Assembly: GCA_963931865.1 (NCBI GenBank)
Contig: OZ007510.1
Span: forward strand, 12,239,981-12,303,980
Length of the DNA: 64,000 nt
Direction of reading: 5' to 3'
Source: Axinella damicornis
Lineage: Eukaryota > Porifera > Demospongiae > Axinellida > Axinellidae
Shown here: positions 13,540-25,119 of the stretch, in pieces
Layout of the letters: each line of letters opens with the position of its first letter
How positions within the stretch are numbered: the stretch's first letter is position 1
Made by a program: the position numbers and the translations under genes
The notes under the pieces: model-generated
Seen by the model: the letters and a program-made list of their open reading frames with translations, nothing else
Told to the model about the DNA's origin: nothing
Databases searched by the model: none

Positions 13540-16500
13540 GACTGGGAAGTTCGGAGGTAGTGATGAACTTTGTACTGCGTGTGTGTAATGACTGGGAAGT
13601 TCGGAGGTAGTGATGAACTTTGTACTGCGTGTGTGTAATGACTGGGAAGTTCGGAGGTAGTGATGAACTTTGTACTGCGTGTGACTAGTGGAAGTGGGTG
13701 TTCGGTGGGTGGGACTAGACTAGTGACACACGCGACCTTCGTACTTATTTATGTATTGACAACGCCAGTGCTCGCCAAAGACACTGTTGCACAAGGCTGT
13801 TGGTGTGTCAGAGTAAGGAGCTATGCTGGACTCACACGGATGCAATGAGGGAGGGGAGACCTCTGAAGCATTATCTATTTCAGGAGAGATAATTTACTGT
13901 CGTATGCCAAACTGCACTAACACAGGCCTGTCAGGTCTCACGCATTGTGCATGTGACACACACTGATCTGCCGTAATCTCCAGTAATCTCCCACACTCTC
14001 CAGTAATCTCCTGCACTCTCCAGTAATCTCCCACACTCCAGTAATCTCCAGTAATTCCGGCAGCTTATGGACCATAAATCCCAAACTACCATGAGTACAC
14101 TAAATAACAACGTTGCATCCCATTTGTAATGTACAGACAAGAATTGAGTCTGTTACTCCAACTCATGCTCCTCTTTATCCCGTGACACCTCCTCTCTCCC
14201 CTTGCAGACCTGACCACGTCTCCAAAACTCTTCATACAGACACAGCAGCTGCAACGAGCAAAGGTACCATTAGTACTGCAGCCTCATTCCCAGATCACTT
14301 CTGTCCCAGGTCCATACTAGTTACATAGTTCATAGAGGAGTCTCTTCCGAGCTCTCTGAAACAAAGGGCAGCCATTGCCATTGCACTCCGGATAAATGAT
14401 CAGTCATAGTGCGATGCGCCAGGACATTGTCCAGACATTGTCAAGCTGTTAGGAATTGTTCTTTACATCCCAACATACCTTCCCTCTGGGACTGGGTGGA
14501 TGGGTTTGGGTCTATCCTCCTCCTGCCCCCCTCCATCTCTACCTACCTTCCTCCATCCTCCCTCCCTCCCCCCTCCCTCCCCCCTCCCTCCCTCCCTGAT
14601 TTACTCCCAAACAACCAGGACCTGACACTTGTCTAAATGATTGACCACTCAATTTTCTAATTCAAAGTGACCTGGACAAGTTGTCCAGGCATTGAGACTG
14701 TAGCATCGTTGATCCAACTCTGAATCCAGGGATAATTCTAGGCGTTTATGAGTCTGTACATCCCAGTAGAAGTGGAGGAGGATTTATCCTCCTCATGGAC
14801 ATGGAATATCCTGTACATAGTCCCCCTTCCCTGGCCATGGTCTTCCATAGACTCTCTGTCTCCCCAACTGTCTTCAGGGATACCATGTGCTGGCATATCG
14901 AATCACCATTGTTTTCATTCAGCTGAAAGGCTGCCCCATTAGTCTTTTGGGTAGAGGTTTACAATTAGGTTTCATTCCCAAACAGTGAATTATCCAGCAA
15001 GTATGTGTGGGCTCTGGGGCATTGGCCCTCCAGAAACAGATTGCATTCCAGTACCATCTTTGAGAGTTCCACAATCAAATGAAACCATACAACAAGCTGG
15101 TTTTCTTAGACTTCTGTTTTGTGTTCGGTGATTATGGTAGGTTGCTTGGGATAGGTTTGAGGTGTAATTGTAGTTGTCAGTGAGCAGGTGATATTTTCAC
15201 TCAGCAGAGCTGGAAATGTAGCACAAAATACTGCCTGACAGTCCAAGTGTTCATTTACTGCATTCTTAGTTGAGGGGAATCGGATACGGATATGTGATGC
15301 TTGAATTGTTTTTTGTGAATGAATTGTGAGGAATCTGGTGATGAATAGGACTTGGTTATCCTCCAATACGTCCCTGTGCATAAACATCATCTATCTTTAA
15401 TACACTGTAATTTGGACATCATTAACTCCTTGTTAATCAGGACACTTGAACAAGTCCGATTTTATTGTTTGCTAATCCAAACACTTGTTTGGGCCCAACT
15501 GTGTGGTTCCGCTGTAATGTAATGTGTACGTCTGGGGCACACAACCACCTGTGTATGGTTGTAGTGGGTGTATGTTAGTAGCAGAACTAACTGTCAGCAA
15601 CAGCTGTATAAGCAACATTCTTGTCTAGACATCCGCCACGTTGTGTGACAATTTCCCCACTATGCTGTTCCTCATGCTTCTGAGCACTCCATGCTCTGCT
15701 TATCCACCTACATGTAGCCCATCATGCCAGTGCAGTAATGTTCTGACATAACGCATACTCAGAACAGAACGAAAGAGCTTCATCAACAGTTAGCAGTAAC
15801 ATGCAAGCTAGCACTCTACTAGCGGCAGTGCGTGAGACCAGAACCAGGTAGCACGGATGAGGTGCTTGATTCCGCCTGTGATGCTGGCATAATTCCTTAA
15901 CGCTAGATATGCCACATTATGCTAGCATTGTATAATAGGCAGCCTACTCAATTTGTGACTAGCCTCATTCCCAGGCCCCATCCAAAAATCGTTTTCGTAT
16001 TGGACCTGGGAACGAGGCTAGTTTGTGACAGGACACGGGTTTACTCAAAACATGTAACCTAGTTACCAAGTACCACAAACAGTGAGATTACAAGCAGTTT
16101 CAGATGGCAGTCCAGTAACACACAATTACCAAGTACACCCGTGACCCGTGTATAATATTTTACCGGTAGCCACTTGATAAAGCTGATGCTCTAGCCTCTC
16201 AAGACTTGCCTCTGGTCGCTGCTTGGCAAGCACTTTCCACTTACTTAGCCATCACCAACAGCTTCTTGCCGCGTGAACCTGCAAGTAAGGAATGTAATCT
16301 TTACTCACTCAGCACATAAGCTTCTGACTGTCACAAGGCCCGCGTTCCGCATGTGGTATGAGGCTTGTTTTTCTTGAGTTCCCCACAAAACAGCTGTCAA
16401 GCTATAATTAAACAACAAACGGATAGGGCTGTATTTGTCGGAAATTTCAAGAGCCTAATTTGTTAGTTATTACCGTTAATCATAACACCATCTGTGTGCA

Positions 16501-16855
16501 GACAGTCCGACCCACTCCTCCTGAGCTAATGAAATGCTAAAGTGTGTAGGAGTGACCCGACATCAATATTTCCCTCCTCCTCTCACGAGAACGTGCAGAC
16601 TGTTTGGCGGCTCTTGCATAATGAGGAGCACAATTGGCCAACACTGAACTGGTCATAGCCAAGTAGATGTGGACCGTCCTCACCCAATGTTGTGAAGCCT
16701 CGAGTGTATACATAGGGTCGTAAATATCCGCTGTTTGAGCCTATGTAGAGATATCATAGCATTATTCACATGTGTGGGGCCCTTTGGAATGCACCTTTAT
16801 GGTGATGGTAGGCCAATACAAGCAGTCCAGGATGTTTACCAAGTAATCATGTTCA

Positions 16856-16891
<36 letters not shown>

Positions 16892-19800
16892 TGGCTCGGT
16901 AGCAGTGGTGATGGTAGGCCAATACTCAGTCCAGGGATGTTTACCAAGTGACAAGGCCGGCGCCACCGGTACGGCCATGGCCGTACCAGTTTTTGAGGAA
17001 GAAAAATGGCGTTGCTGGGATTTTGACTTACGAGCGCGTAGCTAGCTACATCCAAAGTTTCCTCCTTGAGGCTTCCGCCGGCCAAAGCCGCGACCATAAG
17101 GCCAGCCTGGACAGAGCGAGTCTTGGTTTCAAATCGCGTCGATTTTCATGGTCTAGGGACGACATACGGAATGGAGACAGGACTAACGCGCCAAACCTTC
17201 AAGCAACGTGCAACGAGATGCTCGTGATGTAGCTACCCTTCCGGCCAACTTACATTTTCCTTTCTACGTCGAGAGTGAGACAGTCACGGAAAATAGTGGC
17301 AGTGCAGTGCAAAGCACGAAGGTGCTACGGAGAGCTCATCCTGCTAACTGAAAAAATGAAGGTGAAAAAATTTTCCCACGCTTCGCGCGGATTGATCAGC
17401 ACTACGCACCTCTATGCACTGCCTTTGGCCATAGATAATATACCAACCAATATTACCTATGCTTCGGCAGTGGCCGTACCACTCCAAAAAACCTGGCGCC
17501 GGCCCTGAAGTAATCATGTTCACGGGGGTCACTGGCTTGGTACAATAGCAGTGGTGATGGTAGGCCAATACTCAGTCCAGGGATGTTTACCAAGTAATCA
17601 TGTTCACGGGGGTCACTGGCTCGGTACAATAGCAGTGGTGATGGTAGGCCAATACTCAGTCCAGGGATTTTTACCAAGTAATCATGTTCACACGGGGGCA
17701 CTGGCTCGGTAGCAGTGGTGATGGTAGGCCAATACTCAGTCCAGGGATGTTTACCAAGTAATCATGTTCACACGGGGGGGCACTGGCTCGGTAGCAGTGG
17801 TGATGGTAGGCCAATACTCAGTCCAGGGATGTTTACAGATTGCATAGGGGCCACCAACTGATTCCGGGCTGACTCCAGTTTGACCTAGCTATTACAGTAC
17901 AGTAGAACCTTATTGATACCCTCCAGGTACATTGTGGTGCCTAATTAGTATCATGATACCAGTTCAAAAGCATTGCATCAGAAGGACAAAATTACGTGAC
18001 TATAATTCAAGAGGAGTTCTGATGTATACATATCCACTCACTGGATTATCACTTCATGATTTTGTGTTGCCAGTACATCGTAGTACATAGCATGGATATT
18101 ACGCTAACTTTAGTAGACTGCTATACAACACTGAAGCATACTGTGGGTGGAGCTTTAGACTAACAGCTAGTGTATGGCATGACTGGATATATGCATACTG
18201 TGGGTGGACCTTTAGACTAACAGCTGCTGTATGGCATGACTGGATATATGCATACTGTGGGTGGAGCTTTGTAGGCATTTCCTGCTTACATGACTGAGCA
18301 ATCACTGGCAAGTTGACCTTGCGGGGGTTGATTTCATGGTAGATGATGTCGTGAGAATCAACCTCGTGAAAGGGTACCGTTTACAGTGAGGTAGATCTAC
18401 GCTCAGCCCCAAGTCTTATTACCGTGTGTGTATCATTACATCACATGATCCCAGTACTCCGGCTAGGCATACATCACATGATCCCAGTACTCCGGCTAGG
18501 CATACATCACATGATCCCAGTACTCCGGCCAGCTAGGCATGCAACTCTCCCATCGTTGCATCACATGTTCCCAGTACTCCAGCTAGGCATGCAACTGTCC
18601 CATCACTACATCACATGATCCCAGTACTCCGGCCAGCTAGGCATGCAACTCTCCCATCGTTGCATCACATGATCCCAGTACTCCAGCTAGGCATGCAACT
18701 GTCCCATCGCTACCTCACATGATCCCAGTACTCCGGCCAGCTAGGCATGCAACTGTCCCATCGTTGCATCACATGATCCCAGTACTCCAGCTAGGCATGC
18801 AACTGTCCCATCATCTCCGTATTTAGTCCTCTAGACCTGAAGGGAGGGTGACCCTGGGTGACCCTTGGGGAGATGCCCATTCCATCCTGGAAGAGTCATT
18901 GTCCAGTGGGAGGGATGTGTGGTGGGAAATATGAAAGAAAAGGAAGGGAGGGAGAGTTGTGGTGAGAGAGAGAGTCTCCTAATCTGGCCACAGTCAATTC
19001 TGGTCATTTGTGTGCATGTATGGTGATGCCAAGATACTGCTGAGCTAGCTAGCTATCTTTGCTGTTGTAATAACTCACTAGCACCCACCCTACTGAAACA
19101 ACATATGCTTAATTCCCTCCCCCCTCCCCCCTCCCCTCCCCTCCCTCCCTCCCTCCCTCCCTCCCTCCCTCCCCCCTCCCCCCTCCCCACCCCTCCCCTC
19201 CCTCCCTCCCTCCCTCCCTCCCTCCCTCCCTCCCTCCCTCCCTCCCTCCCTCCCTCCCTCCCTCTACCCAGATTGCAGACAACCTCCAGAAAAAACTGCG
19301 CAATAGAGCGGACAGGACTGACTTGCGGCAGATGAATATTTTGCCAAGTGAGTGCATGCTGGTATTTTAAGCAGATGATGAATACGGGTTTCATACATAC
19401 TACAAACTACAGACTAAATGAAATCGAAACAATAAAGTGTTTCTTTCGATCCTATCATTTTGCCTCCGAATGAGCTCATGAGCTGTTTATCCCTGTTCAA
19501 GGCATGTGTCACCTGAGATTACTGTTGCAGTATGAGCTTATAATGCCATGATATAATCATTGAGGAAATGACTCTTCTAACTCACGTGCAAAAGAGCGTA
19601 TATACGATCCACTGTCTCTGACTCAGCAGGTGGTTGGGTAGCCTCATTCGAGTTTCATTGCTTGGGTACAATTTTATTGTGCTGTGAGGGGTAGCTAGTA
19701 CGTAAGTACTCGCATCATGTCTTATGCCACAGCACTACTACATAAGATTATGTATCTATGAACCAATAGTAGTCCTTTTATGAGCCACATGGAACTGCAT

Positions 19801-21713
19801 ATTTCCTGTCTCCCGTTAATACCCCCCCCCCCCCCCCCCCCCCTCCATTTTGTACACTACATCCGGCCAAAAGTGGGGAGGTGCGGATTTTTGAAGTCTC
19901 GACTATACGCCCCCTCAAAAAGTTCACGTTCACAGTTACAAAAGTACAAATATCGCCAGTACTGTTCGTGGTCATCATGCGTGGTTTCCTACATCAGCGA
20001 GAAGAGCTGCCACTTCAACGCGAGGGCCATAACATTCACAATGATCTAGCTGTAGCCATCCTCAAGAACAGCAGTACTGTACCACGGGATATTTCCTGCT
20101 GAAGAGTGCAGCGAGATGACTTGTATCGTCGATGTCAATGGTAACTACTCTGATCTGAGAGACAATCTGAAGTTGCGCACGTAGATATTCCACAAGACGC
20201 TCACCAGGGGCATTAAAACAAGTCAAACTACCCTGTGCAGGAACTTGGGCGAAAAGAGGGGGGAGGGCATATTTTTGAAGGCGGGACACTACGGTATATG
20301 GAGAGCAATGACCAACATACCAACTCTGAACGTAGAGATTTTTCCATACCATACAGTAGGAACATTTGGCGAACATAACATTTGGCGAATAAGACCATGA
20401 ACAATACTCGAATTTGGCGGTTTGTCGCCAGATGCTTAGCAGCAAAGCTTGAAGTCATAGTCTGTGCTTTCTACTCAGACTGGTACTGCTACACATGAAG
20501 GAGGTCAAAGGTTAATATGACTGCCAAATATTTGTGGTGTGGAAGTTTAATTTGTCAATGTGCTTAGCAACCACTAAATTACCAGATTTTAAAGTCCTTG
20601 CCAAATTTCATTGGCCCCACAGTATCCACTGGGTCATTCAATGTATGTGTGTATTTATGTTGGACTACGTCTTGGTCTGAATGCCTATATAGCCTCTAGG
20701 AAGAGACTCGCTAATGAGTCATCTTCCCCTGCTGCCAGCTGCAGCTGCTAACCTCTCCACAGTGATGAGGGCCAAACACTATACAGCAGGGTGGCAAGCC
20801 TTTCAAGGTCTTAGATGGCCTGGGAATGAGGCTGCCCTTTGACCTATCTGCGCTCCCAGGATGTTGTGGTTACAAGACTCCCTAAATGGAATGTACTACT
20901 ATTACTGTTGTCATGTGCCCAGCTGAGTTCACTCACCCTTAGGTGCTGGTACTCTTGCCCCAAGGTACTCTTATTGAACTCTGTTGAAGAAACTCTGTAG
21001 TGTCGTGCCCAGCCCCATCTATGCGCGCCCCTGCGGAGAGGGTCTGGTCTTTTGAGTGCGATTTCTTGTCACTAACACCTTGGAATTTGAGATGGCCAAT
21101 GAAATCAAAGAGCGTGCGCATATTATCATGGATTACGTCACCGATCGATCGAGGAGTCAAAAACAGCTCAGCTCGTAACTAGGACTCACTTCGTTGTTGA
21201 TCGATGACACCCCTCGTAGCTTCTACGTAAGAACCTTTCAGCCATCTCCAACTTCGAAAAAACGATTTGCGGCAATACCGGAATGACAAAGAAGTCCACT
21301 GCCCTTCTACTATCAGCAGATGTTTCGGGGGTTAGGGGACATCGCTGACTGCTTGAAGGTAGGGTTGCACGACAAATAGTACAGAAAGGAGTGTTTATCT
21401 TCAAATTTCTCTGATAAGTTGCATTCTTAGCGCAATCAGCACTTCAATTACACCTACGCTGTGACAAGAAATGTAACTCAAACGACCAGACGTTCTCCGC
21501 CAGTGGGTGTGGACGTCTGGGCATGGGACTAGAAACTCTGGAGTGGAAAAGCTACTATTCCAAATGAAGCACACTTCCTATTAAATGAATGTGATTCAGA
21601 ATTAAGCACTGCTGCTGTGTGTGTTACTCATAATTTATGATCGAGAGCTATATGACGCGACATGTTGACTGACTCCTCATTCTCACTTTCTCCTTTGCAC
21701 ACACACACACACA

Positions 21714-21769
<56 letters not shown>

Positions 21770-24700
21770 CCAGCCCAACATCGACCCTGCCCTTCATGCA
21801 AAGCAGCTTCAACTGAAGAAGAGCAAGCTAGCTGACCAGCTAAACGAAAAACTTGCCAAGAGACCAGGCCCTCTAGAACTCATAAAAGATCACATTCTTG
21901 AACCTAGAAATGAGGAGCTTGCAGCAGTGCTGGGATCCGTTACATTTGAGAAAACATCCACCGTTCCTGGCAAGTCCCAAAGGCCATCCATCCCGGAGAT
22001 CTCACTCCAAGGTTCAGAGGTAGTGAATGGGATGACAATGCCTGCACACAGGCACTCAATAGCGGGGACGGTCCCCACGGCGTCCCAGTCCATGCAGCGT
22101 ATAGACTCAAGCCCTTCGAAAGATATTGCATCACCGCTTTCAGACAGCAGTAGTCTCTCTCAGTGTGGACGGAAATTCAGTGACTCTTCTCTAAGCCCTA
22201 ATTCTCCCGGTGATGTGTACGATGAAGTAAGATCTCCCGAAAAGTCACCTCAGAATCTTGTTTCTCCTACGTTTACGTCTTCGTATCCCCCCTGTACGTC
22301 CCTGCCTCCCAAGGCCACTCAAACACCAGGAATACTTAGTGGGGGCGGAATTGGAAAAGCCCCGTCTCCTAGCCAAACACGCAAGAAGCAGCAGAAACAG
22401 CAAAAGTACCGTAAGCTTCGTTACCATGAATACGTCCCTCCGAGCAGACCCAACGCAAAGCCCGGAAAAACAACCCCCAAGCCATCCTCTAAACCGGAGA
22501 CCCCTTATTCTTTGCTCCTTCAACAACAGCAGCTGTTTCTGCAACTTCAAGTCCTTCAGCAGCAGTATCCGAATGGAGTCCTCATGCAGAAACTTCCAGA
22601 CTTGCTCAACACAATGTCAACCAAGAAGGGAAAGAATAAAGGTCGGAGTTCAGTGACAAGCCCTTCGAACATGGAAGGAACAAAGCAGGTGGCCGCAGTG
22701 GTGCCGACCGTACCTCAAGTGCTGCAGGTGGAGCAGCCAAACAGGTTCAACAGCACAACCGTCCGGTTTGACGAACTGAAAGTGAGTGACCTGAAGGCCG
22801 CGTGTAAGGAGATGGGCATGATCGTCTCTGGAAAGAAAGCTGAATTGGTTGAGAGGCTTTTGGAGCACAACAATGGAGTCTTGCCGGTGGCCGCTCTACC
22901 AGATAACCAGTCCAAAGATACTCGGAGGCATACATTCAGCACAGGAAATGGATCTTCCATAGAGTCACAAGTATCTACATTCTCACCTGTGTCTCCCTCG
23001 TTGTCACCGATTTTCCAGTTTCCTTCAGATCAGTACTCATCTCACTACCCGCACCAGTATCAACATCACCAACAGCAGCAGCAAGCAATGTGGAACACAG
23101 GCGCTACAAAAGCCCCCCTCCCTCCTCCGCCTCCTCCTCCTCCAATGAAACGAGACTCTCTCCCAAACACTTCTCCACTCACTGCCCCCCAGGCACAGGT
23201 GTTTCCCGCCTCGAACTTCCAGGCCCAGTTCAATGAGCTGTATGAGAAGCAGAAGCGTGACTACATCAGCCAGAGGGCTCCCATGTCGCTTGCACCAAGA
23301 CCAGAACTCAACGACATGGTTGCAATCAAGTTCTCTCGTCCCATGGACCAACAGCAATCCCAGAGAGTGAGCAGAGGTAGCACCCTTCCCAGTCAAGGCG
23401 ATGGAAAACCAAGTTTCTTACAAATGGAGAAGCAGTCGCAATCCCTACCATCTAGTCCCAGGCCTCTCTCTCCTACCGACAACCTCCTTGAAATCATGGA
23501 CGACACTCCAGCATTGAAGAATCACCTGAATCCCTCTATTTCCGGTGTGGCCCCCCTCCCAGGCCCCTCAGCGTCGGAGTCACTGTACCTCGTTCCTAAC
23601 TCAGTTCCACCAAGTGTGGCTGCAACAAGTGCCAACTCCACCAGCGTGCCGCTGCCAACCACCGTGTACAACACTGTCATGAGGCCGACACGATCATCTG
23701 TCCCAATACAGCCCAAAGTACACCCGTTGAATCCTCCGAGCTATGGCTCGCCCATGATGCAGAGGTCAATCAGTCTGTCGGGCCCACCTCCCATGCGCCA
23801 CACTATGGGCTCTATTCACCCAATGCACAGGTAGGCCAGAGTTCAGACTATGTGACCTACACACCGCTTAGCCTCATTGAACAAGCTACACACCAATAAG
23901 ACCTTAATTGAACATGGCATGTTCTTAGATTACCCCCCCCCCCCCCCCCCCCTCCCTTCCTCCGTCCCTCCCTTCCTCAATCCTCTCCTTCCCTTCTCTC
24001 TCCCCCTTCCCCCCTACCCCTGCCCTCTCTCTATCACACACATACATACATAGTGGTACCTCCTTCAGCTCGGATGTGTCAGACCTAATGACCCCACCGG
24101 AAGTGGGGAAGGCGGAGAACATGCTCGGTATGGCAGCGGAGGATCTCATTGAGGCACCAGTGAGTCTGCAAAGGGGAAGACCCTCTTGTTTAGGCTCGGC
24201 CCCAGACCAACCCCAGCGTGGATTGCTTCCAGTATCACGTGCAGGGAGTCTGGGGCTAAGACTAATGGGTGTTAACTGCCGAAAACGTTTTGAGAATATT
24301 GTAGTAAGGTTCAATAATGGCAGTAGGTGTGAGGGGCCAAAGTAGCTGGCCAGTAAACTAAGCACTAAACTTGCCTTATCTTGATGGTCATGAATGTCAG
24401 TAACAATCCAGTGGCCATTATTTCTTGGAAGCCCATTAAACCATTAGCAAACTTCCGAATACAGCTGGTGGCTAACTCTGGGTTCTACACTGCTCGGCTG
24501 TATGTCTCCAGAGCCCTCATGCATGAATAGCTCCATTTTCATGTTATTTGCCTCCCCATTAATGAGTGGCACCTCTGGCAAATGATGTCGTGATGGGCTG
24601 TTATTAGTTCTGCCATGATGATAAATTAGGACGCTCCACCCATTCTTGACTTCTGTCCTGCTGCATCCTCTCTCATTACATCATAATGACATCATACTAT

Positions 24701-25065
24701 TACACTGGTCATGACAACCTCGTACTTTGTCCACAGATGGAGACTGAGTACAAAGACAGTCATGATCAGCTTTCAGAGATTTTTGATATCCTCAGAGCAG
24801 ATGGCAATGGTATGTTGGATCTGAGTTGATTGTGTTTGAGCTGTTTCTGCCCTCAGAGGTCTTGATCTGGGGTTGGGAACTTTTGCTTGTGGTTGACAAG
24901 TCTAGCCATGTTGATACTGAGGTGGGGTGGTCCATGTTGGCTGGCCATGTTGGGGTATCTGTCTCCATCTATGTCACACACACACACATACCATTTGCAA
25001 ATGCACACTCACATACACTACTTTCAACTGCACACACACTCTCAACGTGCACACACATGCTGACC

Positions 25066-25119
<54 letters not shown>

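Larger units (their letters stand above)
5099..19278. other. MRTF intron 2 (14.2 kb), repeat-filled, no embedded gene recognised
   Basis: Splice phase shows exon 2 (RPEL1) can join directly to the RPEL2 exon, so this whole stretch is one intron. It contains minisatellites at 7133-7450, 8397-8875, 11744-12080, 13535-13682, 17.5 kb and 18.1-18.8 kb, homopolymer C/G runs, several hairpin elements, and a 553-bp inserted element. Open frames inside are short and mostly repeat translations. The stretches 9.7-10.5 kb, 10.8-11.7 kb, 12.1-13.4 kb and 14.6-15.9 kb show nothing I can name. Confidence 0.7.

Noticed and set aside
16762..17097. 111-codon minus-strand frame
   Set aside because: It runs across the tandem array, the poly-G run and the inserted element; no constraint is visible.
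22245..22868. Several frames of 70-130 codons overlapping MRTF exon 4 on both strands
   Set aside because: They are shadows of the coding exon; the MRTF frame carries the SAP domain and conserved motifs.
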